DNA from: Daphnia pulex
Lineage: Eukaryota > Arthropoda > Branchiopoda > Diplostraca > Daphniidae
Length of the DNA: 64,000 nucleotides
Direction: 5' to 3'
Assembly: GCF_021134715.1 (NCBI RefSeq)
Contig: NC_060021.1
Coordinates: 8,836,501-8,900,500 of the forward strand
Shown here: one piece after another, positions 11,375 through 22,662 of the stretch
How positions within the stretch are numbered: position 1 is the first letter of the stretch
Layout: each line of letters starts with the position of its first letter
The notes under the pieces: generated by a model
What the model was told of the DNA's origin: nothing
Databases searched by the model: none
Seen by the model: only the letters and a program-made list of their open reading frames with translations
Program-made: the position numbers and the translations under genes

Positions 11375-11875
11375 TTAAAGCTGCTGGTGCTGGTTTTGGT
11401 TTTGTTGCAAAAGAATCCTACGCTGTTTTACAAAAGCTGCCATCAACTGAGGATTGCCACGGAGGATTGTTACCACTTGCTGCTGTTGTTCAGAAGTACT
11501 TGGTTCTCTGAGTTTCTTCAAAAGTTGATGTAGAGCTGAAGTCAAATTTGGCAGGTGAAGCTGGGCCAATTCCTTACATGAGGTCTTTGATCTGCATATT
11601 GGGCAAAGTATTTCCTTTCCACTTGAACCGGGCAAGGATCGACATTCTTGATGATTGAAACAAAGGAAAGCCTGCATTACAATTATGTTAAAATTGTGCA
11701 GCCTGAAAGCTACAGTCTACTGCAATACCTTGATGCAGAATAAACAAAAATAATGGCGACAATCCAAAAATGTTTTCACACGAATTTCTTCATCGAAAAA
11801 TTCCAAGCAGATTGAGCATTGTGTTTCTTCATCCCAAAGCGCGCTTAATTGATCAACGATTTCCGCGGTACTCAT
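11375..11875 (-). CDS. Small RING-finger protein, probable E3 ubiquitin ligase
   Basis: Two exons, 11875-11729 and 11671-11375, give 147 residues. Residues about 20-80 form a C3HC4-type [12 protein letters not shown], then [10 protein letters not shown] across the intron, and CPICRS after a spacer containing CFNHQEC. The arrangement resembles the N-terminal RING of TRIM-type ligases, but there is no B-box or C-terminal domain. The rest is a leucine-rich helical stretch followed by a glutamine-rich tail. The role in ubiquitin transfer is inferred from the RING alone; I cannot name an orthologue. It is convergent with kynurenine formamidase. A minus-strand AATAAA at 11232-11227 would place its 3' end inside the other gene's 3' UTR. 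Confidence 0.75.
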
Positions 11876-13739
11876 TTTTTCTGATTTAGCGACTATTCGA
11901 AAAGCACCTGAATTGGAACAAAGGACTAAACACGTATAAAATGTCAGAAATTGTCAAGGTTTGGATGCAATATCTTGCACTATCAAGAATTATTGCATCA
12001 CCATGATTCCACATCTGACAGTTGGCGCTCTGCAAAAATTTTAAAAAACAAATGAGGCGCTGCACTCGCATGACGATTTGTTTGTATTCAGTATTCACTA
12101 TTTAATTCATGTCTAAAAATCAAATATTATAGGTATGGTGAAGAAGTCAGTTATACTTGGCGGAAATAACCGTTGCATTTAAAAAACTGTCGAAAATGGG
12201 GTTCGTCTACGTGTAACTTTTTCTAGCTTAAATATAGGAAAATTGCTGGTTGCTGTAAAAACAATTGTTGGAACCAGTATGTATTTTCTTCAAGATTTTC
12301 ACTTTGAAATTTTAGTACTACTAAATAGAAAAGTGTACAACTGCTTAAAACTAAAAAAAGTTCACAACATAACACACAATTTTCAGAATCTCCATTTTTT
12401 CCCACCCTTTCGCAACTTCTTGGGTTAGATGTTGCCAGATAAAGTAAAGAAAAATTGACTACTTTTTACCGCGCAATTTGAAACTAACTTTGCAAGGACT
12501 AAACAGTTATTACTAATAAGTGAGAAATAATTAGAAGGAATTTACACACTTTGAATGAAACTGCGTAGGTAATCACTAAATTAGGTATCGATATATCATG
12601 ATTACATTTTTTTATTTTGATGACCTGTAGTTGCTTGCGGCGTGCACAATTCCATACAAGATCAATACATTATTTCATTATTATCTTCATAGAAAATAAT
12701 TAGTTATATGTAACATGTACTTATTTAATTTTCAGTATCTCCAAGTTTTTTCCTCGTTTTTCTCACTACCTTTCCGGCAGATTCGCTGCACTGATCCACC
12801 GAAAATCAGAGGACAGAAATAGAATTCTCGCACTGAAAAACAACTAGAGCGTGTTCACAGTAATAAAATGTCAAAAGAATCTAAATTACAACAAAGATGA
12901 ATGATTTGTAGCCTTGTTGTTCGTTTCATCGTGGCATTTCTTTAATTGCGAATCGAAGATAAAACCGCGGAATAGGCTAATACATAACAAACTACAACCG
13001 AAGTCCAACATCGATTGGTTTAAAAATAATTCCGAGTTGGTCGGGAACTTTTCCGTCGTCTGAGATAAAAATAGAACCGAATCCCGTGATGTCTGTGTCT
13101 TTCCAAGATTTTGGGGGACAACAAATCTAACAGTCTCAGATACCAACATTAAAAGTACTCGGCTGCACATGAATTATAACGATTATCCAAACTAGCGCAT
13201 CGCTGTGGAAAAAAGCAGTGTTGGTCCATTGCTCTCATTTAAATTGGCAGACAGTTCACCATTGAATTCTCTGCCAACTTGGCACTGTCAGCTGTGAATT
13301 TGAAAAGACTTTCGTTTTTTTATATCTAATATTAGATATCAAAGGGAACTATAGTTAGACGTTTTCCTCTTGCTGAGAAGAGCAAAGTATTCGGTTAAGA
13401 TGTAGACACATGCTACAGAGACATTTGAGGTTGACTTAACCGACAAGAGGACCTCGTGTTTCGCTCTCGTCACTGTTACATTAGTTTGCCTTCAAACATC
13501 AACACGTCCGTAAGTTACTCAGAGACATTCAAGAATCGATTTTGGTTTTCAATAGCTGAAGAAAAAGGAATTTTGATATAATTACTCGACAGGATTCAGT
13601 TTGGAGAAAAGGAAAATTTGGTTAAAAAATTATTGCCATGTTCGAGACCAGTTTGGCTTTTGAAGGTTGTCCGCTGTACACAGCTGTTAACTGAGAGAAC
13701 GCATTTTCTCATTACAGCATTCGAGTTCATTAATCAGTC
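11876..13739. other. Intergenic region with a perfect 18-bp palindrome
   Basis: AT-rich spacer without a recognisable gene on either strand. Bases 13322-13339 read ATATCTAATATTAGATAT, a perfect 18-bp palindrome, about 400 bp before the NRF-6-like gene. The 13.2-13.74 kb stretch is presumably that gene's promoter region; no clear TATA box seen. Confidence 0.5.
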
Positions 13740-16525
13740 ATGTCGGCGAGTCTATCAGCTGTTGTCTCTCTAGTGGTTTCGTTAATTTTCTGTGTGCCAA
13801 ATATCAATGCCCTCACTTCAACACCAATTAGTGAAAATGAACAACAAGGTTTGATTGATGAGTGGTGGATTCAATCGAGTATTCCGACGACATCCATCGC
13901 TTCCGGCGTCAGTGAAATATGTCGTCAAAACTCGCAAGAATATCTTTCAGCCCTTCGCAGTCGACTTCCGTGGGCAGTCAAAAGTAAGTTGAAATAATTG
14001 ATCCCTACAAATACCTTTACAATTAGGATCGGTTAGATCATTTTCAATAACTCCTGATATTGTTACACAGTGTACGAGTCCTCTGGAAGACTGGTGGAGG
14101 ACTTGATTCATATTGACGGAAGTGACAACGTTCACCACGAATCAGGATTGTTTGATGAATGTCTTTCGGTCCAATCCGATGGAATTCCTTTCCAAGGGAA
14201 ATATTGCACCGTCTTCTTTGGACTGAAACTACAAGAAAAAAGGAATGACGTTGCTCAAAGTGAATCGGATCATTCCGAAGAAGAGGAAATCAACGAAAAC
14301 ATGTCCAACTTTCAAAAGCCTTCCGTTGGTTACTGTCTGCCATCGACCTGCAGCGCGGGTGATTTGCGCTCTGCAGTTGGCCAACTAGTTGGATCCCGTG
14401 TCGTCAAAGAAAACAACTTCTCCATCGTTGCCATCTCGAGCGAAAAATACTGCTACACCCAAGAGAAAATTCACGGCAGGAACACGACGTTCGATAACCC
14501 CACTCTTATCGTTCTGTAAGTATTGTTAAATTGACTGAATTTGGCATAACAAACATAATTCATGTTCACTACGTGAACTATTTACAAACATTTTCCAGGT
14601 CAGTGTTTTGTCTTTTGGTCGTAATCGTCTCAGCAGCAACCGTGCACGATGCTTGGATAAATAACGAGCTGTCCAATTGCCCAAAGTCGTTTACAATTCA
14701 GTTGCTTCACTGCTTCTCCGCCAAAAAGAATTGCAAAACCTTATTTTCCACGGAAGATGACGCAGATAGTTTGGCATGTTTGCACGGAGTCCGAATTCTG
14801 ACTACTTGCTGGATAGTATTAATCCATTTTGCTGGGGCGTGCACTTTTCTGCGACTGAGCTACAATAAGCCAATGGTTCTCAATGTAATTATGCGCTTTG
14901 ATAAAAAAAGGCTTTGTGGCATTCAACCTGGAAATAAAGAGAAAACTGAATAATCTTCATGTTTACATAGAATTCGCTGCGACTGGAACTTCAATTTGTC
15001 TCAAACGGTCTGTTTGGAGTGGACACTTTCTTTTTATTGAGTGGCCTCTTGGTGTCGTTTACTCAAATGCGCCAATTGGATCAAAATAAGGGATTCTTCA
15101 ACCTCAAGCGGTTTTACATACGGCGATACATCAGGTATTCAATTACTAGCCTGTGAAAATGATGGCTTGAAAATTCAGATATGTTTAAGGCTCACTCCAG
15201 TTTATGCGGCAATACTGGCCTTCTTAGCGACAATTTGGCCGCACGTCGGAACCGGACCCGACTGGAACTTTGTCCAGCGTATAAGCAAGAGTGTCAGGGA
15301 AAATTTCTGGGCCCAAATTATGTACCTTAACAACTACGTGAACCCCCACAAGTTTACCAGTCCAGCTTATGCCTTCGCTGAGTCTTGGTACCTCGCTTGC
15401 GACATGCAAATGTTCTGGATCAGCCCGCTATTTATTTATCCGCTTTGGCGTTGGAAGAGAGCCGGATTGATTTGGACCGCATTCAGTCTCTTGGTTGTTC
15501 TCGGATGTTCCGCCACTGTATTCATCGTCCACAATCTACCAGCGACGATTGTTTGGCTTAGACCGTAACCCATATTCAAATAACGCTTTATCTATGGCAG
15601 TGCGTGATCTAATTTAATTTTTCTAACTGGCTTAACAGATCGGAATTAACGAGAATCGACGAATACGCACAATGGCATTACATGGAAACGTTTGCACGGA
15701 TGCCTCCATACATGATCGGAATACTCTTCGGATGGCTACTCCACAAGACGAAAGACAAAACAATTCACATCAATAAAGTATCCGAAAATAATTGATTGAT
15801 TAGCGTGAAATCGTGAATTGAAAAACTTGTTTTTTAAAATAGTATCTAGTGGCAGTTGGTTGGATAACGGCCGCGATAATGGGATCGGCCGTCACCTATG
15901 GAATGTTTCCGTATCTGGATGAGACTTTAGTTCCGGAAATTAATCCATTGGTTCGGGTGTCATACGGCGCTTTGCATCACTCGGCTTGGGCGATTACCGT
16001 CGGTTGGATCATTTTCGCCTGCACTCACGGATATGGAGGTACTTATACATTATATTGACATTTTTTCAGTGTAACATTTCATGACATTTCAATCAACAGG
16101 TTTCATCCATCGATTCTTGTCATGGAAACTCTTCCTTCCGTTTAGCCGAATGAGCTACGCAGTCTATCTAGTCCACTTCAATTTTATGAGAGTATACATA
16201 TCTCATTTGCGTAAGCCCTTCTACTTTACTGAATTGATATTTGGTACGACTTACCTCGGAATTTTGGTGATTTCCTTCTTCATTTCGTTTGTCATCTCTG
16301 TTGTCGTGGAGATGCCGTTCCTCAACTCGGATAAGCTTCTTTTTCCAAACAACTTAAAGGCCCTAGAAAGTAAGCGTAAAGTTTGAAATGATTTTGCTGC
16401 CCAATGTGGCGAAATGAAATAAAACTATTTATGTTTTACTTTCAGCTAAAACTATTGAAGTGGTTAACCAACAGAAGAAGAAGAAGCGCAATAATGAAGA
16501 AACGATCAAGAGAAAAAAAGAGTAA
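13740..16525 (+). CDS. NRF-6-like transmembrane acyltransferase, copy 1
   Basis: Member of the nose-resistant-to-fluoxetine family: an extracellular cysteine-containing NRF domain followed by an acyltransferase-3 multi-pass membrane domain. C. elegans relatives affect uptake of drugs and yolk; the substrate is unknown. Nine exons: 13740-13983, 14071-14515, 14599-14884, 14971-15134, 15190-15564, 15639-15777, 15843-16038, 16100-16369, 16446-16525, giving 732 residues with every phase agreeing. The signal peptide starts at MSASLSAVV. NRF-domain marks are MYESSGRLVEDLI, LFDECLSVQSDGIPF and GYCLPSTC. The membrane part carries the family's VDTFFLLSGLL, RLTPVYA and RMPPYMIGI motifs and about ten hydrophobic segments. 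The C terminus is a short Lys-rich tail from the last exon. It is the only copy on the plus strand here. Confidence 0.88.
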
Positions 16526-17141
16526 CTGGTTTCTCTTTTGTGATGAGAAAAATATTTTTCAAATAATTAAATCATGTCTCACTGGTCGTTTTTCAATTGC
16601 AAAACAGAACAGGAAGTAGTGTTACAAAATCTTTATCGGGGATTGTTTGCTGTTTAAGGAAGATTCATTTACATATCACACCGAAACAATGTCAAACGAA
16701 TGCTAAACTAAAAGTATAGAGTGTAAAAAAAAAACAATCGAATTAAAGATCATGACATACTTCTTCCTCAACAGAAAATACATAAATGAATGTCCTATTC
16801 TAATCACTTCGTAGTTTTCAAAAGCTTATTACCTGGTTAATAGTGGTTTACCCATCGCACGATCGAGTTCACGACGAGAAATCGAGAATGCAGTGCACCC
16901 GTATATTAAAAAAAAAAAAAAAAAAAACATACCATAAGCATGCCAAATGCACAAATTTAACAAAATACTCTTGCTGATGAATGTTAATTAAAAGCCAGTA
17001 TTTTCGAAACAATTATATTTCATTCGCCCGTTATGGAATACTTTGTGACTCTTTAGCTACACTCTTTTGACAGCAGACGTTTTCGAGGTTCAATTCAATG
17101 TTTACATTATTCATTCTTGGGCACTTGGGTAAAATTCAATC
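16526..17141. other. Intergenic spacer
   Basis: About 600 bp, AT-rich, with an A-run near 16910-16927. It contains the presumed 3' UTR of the NRF-6 gene and the promoter of the BtpA gene. No other feature seen. Confidence 0.5.
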
Positions 17142-18437
17142 ATGGAGCGATTCCGTCAACTTTTCAAACACTCTGCGTGTAATATTATTGGTATGATTCA
17201 TCTTCGAGCACTGCCAGGTAATATCAAACTGTTTTCTTATTTTATTTTATTTTTTTACTGATGTGAGAATTCTTTGCTTAACGTGTTGATGACTGATCGC
17301 AGGTACTCCAAAATCTACTTTAAACATCGAAGCTATCAGTGAAATCGCCTGTAAAGAAGCCGAGCTTTATTTACGACACAACTTGGTATTGTAAGCGTTT
17401 TGTAATAATGTAATTGGTTATCAACTTTACTAACAAAACACATTTTAATTATAGGATGGAGTCATAATAGAAAACATGCATGACATTCCATACATCAAAG
17501 GCCCTGTTGGCCCTGAAATTATTGCTGCCATGACTAGAATTTGCTCAGATGTCAAACACATCCTGCCAAATATTCCATGTGGCCTTCAGGTATATGTTTA
17601 TAAATTACCCTGGAAACAGCCTTCAAAATTTTGTCCATAAGGGTGTAAGACTAATGGGTGCACAATGCAACAGGTATTAGCTGCTGGAAACAAGGAAGCA
17701 GTAGCTATTGGCCATGCCTCTGGTTTTGATTTTATTCGCTGTGAAGGATTTGTTTTTGGTCATGTTGCTGATGAAGGCTACATAGATTCCTGTGCAGGAC
17801 AACTACTAAGGTTCAGAAAACAGATTGGTGCTGATAAAATCCAAATTTACTGTGATATTAAGAAGAAACACAGGTAGGCCTATCTGGAACTGGATTGTTG
17901 ACATGATTGTACTTTTTACTAATTTTTTCCCTCCCTTTGTATAAAGTTCGCATGCTATTACTAACGACGTTTCATTAGCGGAAACTGCTAAAGCTGCCGA
18001 ATTTTTCATGGCTGATGGAGTTATCGTGACTGGTCAAGCAACTGGTGATCCAGCCCTCCCTTCCGATTTTAAGGGTATTACATTCGAACCGGACCCCGTT
18101 TCGTGTTATTAGCATATTTGTATTTACTGGCGTTTAATTTTGCAGAAGTAGCCAACAGCGTCGAAATACCCATCATGGCAGGATCCGGGGTAACATCTTC
18201 CAACTTGTCTACTTATGCAGGAGCTCACGCCCTAATTATTGGCTCTGATTTTAAACGCCATGGAAGGTAATTTCAATATATTTAAAAATATTACGGATTA
18301 CAGCTGTGATGATGAGGACTCATCGTTTGATATTAATTCATATGCGCAGATGGGACCATGATATAGACGTCAACCGGGTACAGCAATTAATGGAAACTGT
18401 TGACAGGATTCGGGACAAGCAATTTAAATTTAATTAA
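17142..18437 (+). CDS. BtpA-family TIM-barrel protein
   Basis: Animal member of the BtpA family (relatives include the cyanobacterial photosystem I biogenesis protein BtpA and C. elegans F13E9.13). The biochemical role in animals is not established. Seven exons: 17142-17217, 17303-17385, 17455-17589, 17674-17873, 17947-18074, 18146-18266, 18350-18437, giving 276 residues, the usual family length. Visible marks: NIIGMIHLRALPGTP at the N terminus, DGVIIENMHDIPY, VAIGHASGFDFIRCEGF in the middle, and late barrel strands DGVIVTGQATGDP and IPIMAGSGV that look like a phosphate-binding end of a TIM barrel. No signal peptide. It ends 46 bp before the stop codon of the minus-strand CNPPD1 gene. Confidence 0.85.
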
Positions 18438-18482
18438 CCGAAATAGATAAGTAAAACTAAGCAAACCACGTTACAACATTTT

Positions 18483-20016
18483 TCAGGCGTGAACGGTCAA
18501 ACATAGAGGAGAGAGAGCGTACGAGTTACTTTGGAATCCTATAATTGAGCCAATCAGAGCGCAGTAACTCTGCTGGAGGAAAACAAGGGGGTCGGTAAAA
18601 TTCTTAACGGTTACATTAATGGTCGTCTCATTTGTCATAAGAAACGGTGGTTTCGGTTGATGAGAGAAAGAACCGAGTGCAATTGCCGTGAAGTCCTTCA
18701 AGAATGCATCTGAATCCAAATCAGGGTGTTGGAAAGCAAACTCTGATATCGCCAACCGACTGAAATCCACCTCAGGGTCGATGACGTCAATTTCTGGTTG
18801 CGGCAGAGCGGAACTTGCGTTGGAAGTGGCTACTGGCGTGAAAGAGGAGCTCATTGCTGGAGGAGGAGTGGCCAACGGCGGTGAGGAAAGGCTTGAACAA
18901 TTGTTCCAGGGTAAGGAAGAGACAACAATTGCCGATCCAACTAGAGTAACCAGGCTAGCCAAGTAGGCTGTCATACAAGCAACGGAGACGTTGATTATTA
19001 GGTCGTAGACGACATCCCAAGTATCTGTTAACAGCTTCCGTTGAGCCAGAATGTCCAAATCAGTATACGTGAGCCATCCACGTTTTAAGCTCTCACGTTG
19101 AGCTACGCGGAACTCGATCCGGGCCAATGCTTCAGCAAATTCTTGATCGTCTACGAAAAGACGCCATTCCTACATTTAAATAGATTTTTTAATAGAAAAT
19201 TTAATTTGCATTTTTGTTTGTTTTTCAATTTGGCAAAAAATTATTTCAACATATGAAAGGATCAGCTTACAATGGCTTGAAGAAATTGTCTTTCAATTTG
19301 GTTAAGGTCTGACAACTCTATTTTGGCACTATTGGCCCATTCAGAATTGATAACTTCATCATCTTCTCCATCATCATTGAGAAATTTAGAAGCCACCATC
19401 TAAATAAATAAAATAAAAACAATAAAGAAATTTGTGTTACTCTATGAAAAACCTGAAATAGCTCTTACCACAGATATAAGAAACAACTTGGATGAAGGAA
19501 TTGAGGACACAAAGTTTGGATTACTTTGGCATAACCTATCCAAATAAATCAAGGCCACGACCAAAGAACAGGGTGAAAGGCAAGCTTCTCTTGAAAGTTC
19601 AGCAGCATATTCAAAACACAGTTTCTCCAGGAAGAGGTTACTATCAGTTTCAGTAAACTTCTCCACTATTACACCTGCAAAGAAAACAAAATTTGAGATT
19701 ACTATGTAACAGTGCTATGCATTGCATCTCAGTACGTGTGAGTGGTAAACTGGAATTGAGACTTGCTGAGGCCTTGGCAACTGATCCATAATAGAGTGTT
19801 TTACGTAGCCGCTCAGTCAGCTCTGAGTAATCCATGACCTGATTATACAAATAGAACATGAACATATTAATTGAAATTGAAATTGAAATTGAGTCAAGAA
19901 TTTGCTTGGATTTAAAAAAATTAAAAAATAAATAACGCACTTGACGAGAATCACGAGCAGCCTCAGTGGGCCTAGTAACCCCCAAGAAATCAAATTTCCT
20001 AATATGTCGGTGAAAC
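18483..20016 (-). CDS. CNPPD1: CNPPD1-like protein (cyclin Pas1/PHO80 domain)
   Basis: Cyclin-fold protein with a C-terminal membrane segment; cellular role poorly known. Exons read on the minus strand: 20016-19941, 19838-19736, 19674-19469, 19399-19271 and 19169-18483. Marks of the family: RLRKTLYYG, a cyclin box with LSREACLSPCSLVVALIYLD, SSKLFLISVVMVASKFLNDDG, EWRLFVDD and GWLTYTDLDIL, then a hydrophobic segment and a Pro/Ser-rich tail. The 5' end is not resolved. The first exon listed reads open (KFDFLG, as in relatives) but I found no good upstream ATG in frame, so a further 5' exon is likely. The first in-frame ATG inside the model is at 19835. It is convergent with the BtpA gene. Confidence 0.8.
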
Positions 20017-20475
20017 CTGTAATAAAGATATTTGAATATAATCCTACTTTTATCTTTTAACCGATAACGGCACACCTTCAAATCCACTGGTATTGTGTCA
20101 ACAATGTGGATTCACTGTAGTTTGTTTCCACAGTTGTTACCGAACAAGGAAACTGCGCCAAATCGTTTCTCGTGGCCTTCGAAGTCTTCTGCTAGACTGC
20201 TACTTCCTGAAAAAAAAACACTGCCACCTGGTGGTCAAGATTATCTAAAATTTTCCCGCTTAATTCAATTATTTAGATAACTTGAATAACTTGAATAAAA
20301 TAAGAATGCATCTCCCTGAACATTCAAAATTTTTTGCTTTTCAAAATAATTGTATTTTTTATCAAATTCATTTGGTAATCATAGCATAATTGACTCGATG
20401 ACTTTAAAAATTGGTTCAATCCTCAAATCGAACTGAGTACAAATTGGTTTTCGTTTAAATTGCAAGCAAAGTTTT
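20017..20475. other. Spacer between CNPPD1 and B4GALT7 with a CTCF-like site
   Basis: Short AT-rich spacer between two minus-strand genes, holding the unresolved 5' part of CNPPD1. GCCACCTGGTGG at 20223-20234 resembles the core of the CTCF insulator motif. Nothing else recognised. Confidence 0.4.
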
Positions 20476-21772
20476 TCATGGGCAGCTACACCAAGGTGTC
20501 ACAGTTTTGTTACAGCTGAGGAAAACGTTCAGCAAAGTAGCAGGGGCAGAGTCAATATGTAAGGATGAAATGGAATCTATTCGATAGGACAAATCTGAAA
20601 GTCCGGTGATTCTGTCTCTTTTCCGAGATGCTGTTTTCTGGTCATAACATTTGTGATGATCACGAACACGTTTCTTGCTGTCGTGAACATGCCTATTGAA
20701 TGTTTTTCCATATAAGATAAATATATATGTATCTTTTAATCAATAAACAATTAAATTGTAACAGATATTACCTGAAGCAATTTTCTGTTTGAGTTACATT
20801 TTCTGGCCTTAGTAATTTAATGGCCCCTTGCTTCATTCTCTGATAGAATTCATCATCTTCTAGACCCCAGCCCCAATACTTATTACTGAGTCCATTGAGT
20901 TTCTGTACAAAAATACAGGATCAATTGGGCAATAAACAACAGGCTATAAATTGGGAATATTACACATTTGGTGTGATCTTTGTACCAATTACCTTATAGT
21001 CATTGGTTGTGAGGATCAGTATCCCACCAACAAATGTTTCATCTGAGAGAAGGAAAAGAAAGATAATCTTGGATGCAACAGAAAAAATATATAGCAGCCA
21101 CAGCCTATGCTTACAGTGGTATTTGGGATGAAGTTTTGGACTAGCAATATGAAGTGCAAACCCATCACCCGGGTTAACATATTTGAGTTGTGGGTTGACA
21201 GGAAGTAAGTCCACATCATGCATTACAATATAGTCAAATTTCTCCAATGACTCAATATGTACAAATCCAACATTTATTAAGGAAGCTCGATTAAATCTGA
21301 AATGATCTTTCTGAAAGGAAAGGAAAGATCTGGATTGGATCAACTGGTTTTGCCATTAAATAGTAGAAGCTATATTTACCTGGTTAACGATAAAAATGTC
21401 ATGTGTCACACTTTGATTTGAGAGAAACCGGTGCATATGTGGAACAAATTCAAGGAGTTCCTCAAATCTATCCCTGAAAGGGACAATAACAGCCAGGTGA
21501 TTTCTTCTCTGTGGATGGTCTAGAATTTCACTTTTCGACTCCCCGGCGTATAACTGATGTTCTACGCGCGTTTTGGAGCAATTACAAAGCTCTGGAAAAT
21601 ATTTGGATGTTTTAGATTATTTATACCCACCTATATTTGTATCTACTAAGCATTTATTGTTACCTGAAGTGCTACTTGGTAAGGAGATCGCAAGAAAATA
21701 GAGGAAAATAAAAAAAAATAAAGCAATTATCCATAATAACCATTTTTGTTTCCTGAACCCACGTAAACTCAT
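20476..21772 (-). CDS. B4GALT7: Xylosylprotein beta-1,4-galactosyltransferase 7
   Basis: Golgi type II membrane enzyme that adds the first galactose to xylose in the proteoglycan linkage tetrasaccharide, using UDP-galactose. Six exons: 21772-21664, 21591-21380, 21310-21115, 21042-20993, 20902-20772, 20692-20476; 304 residues, in the usual range. A short cytoplasmic N terminus and one membrane anchor ([18 protein letters not shown]) are followed by the catalytic domain: [15 protein letters not shown], the metal-binding DVD in [20 protein letters not shown] and the acceptor-site motif [10 protein letters not shown]. The metal-binding histidine region HVHDSKKR is in the last exon. All phases agree. 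It lies head to head with the CAP gene, whose 5' UTR probably begins within the next 900 bp. Confidence 0.93.
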
Positions 21773-22654
21773 GTTTTTAACCCGGCGTCATGACAGTTGG
21801 CCGTATCTCCCGCTTCCTCCCTTGTTATTTGAAAAGGAAGGAATTTGCTTTTGGCTTCTCGGGCCTTTGCCAATTTATTTTGCCTATTGGCTTTCTTCTA
21901 CACAGTACAACACTACCCTATCAATTTTAATGCCAACGAACCTTACTACGAATATTACAGTCGACTTTATATTTTGACCAGGCGGGTCGCACAAAGAGCC
22001 ATCTATGAATCAATCTCCAATCTCGTGGAAACTTGATTCTGTAGCCGCGGGGCTTGGTTTGACATTCATTAACCAGTTAGGTGAGTCATAACTCGAGAAA
22101 CACAACCTCGACTCGTATCCTTATCTTTCCTTTATGTGCAAGTTTCGAAAGAGTAATCTTTAACTTTTTTCTTTGTAATAAAGTCAGGTTTCACGGGGAA
22201 GTCGAAAGCTTCCTCTTTTTCTTGCTCAGATTGTACATCGTTCAAGTGTTAGGTAAGAAATGTTTATTGCTTCGATTCCTATTTATAGGAAGAAGAGCTA
22301 TCTTTAGCAGTTAGAATATACAAAACGTGACTGTCAAGCATTGTAACAAAAAAAGAAAGCCGGCTATTTCCGGTAGAGAAAACATGGATCCCAGCAGGGG
22401 TTGAAGTTCATTAAGAAATGGCTCTATGAAAAAATGTCGTGATTGTTTGATGTCTGTGCCAATCAACAAGCTGCAACCAAGCAAGCCTAAACCAAAACTT
22501 TTGATGATAGATAAGTGAGTGGGCTGGCCGGTAACATTTTGTTGCTCGTGCTGGGTTGGTCAGGGAACTTTAACTGGGTGGGTCGATGTGGAAAATGCAC
22601 ACCTACAAAGGGATGACTCACCTCTATCTGTTTCTTTTTATTTTTTATTTTGCA
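21773..22654. other. Shared upstream region of B4GALT7 and CAP
   Basis: About 0.9 kb between divergent genes. An acceptor just before 22655 shows that the CAP transcript has at least one untranslated exon in or upstream of this stretch. No coding signal seen. Confidence 0.5.
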
Positions 22655-22662
22655 GGACCGAG

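Noticed and set aside
20041-20087. Start of CNPPD1 at 20087 (reading MDLKV)
   Set aside because: The first codon is GTG, not ATG, and the following donor is weak, so the start is left unresolved.
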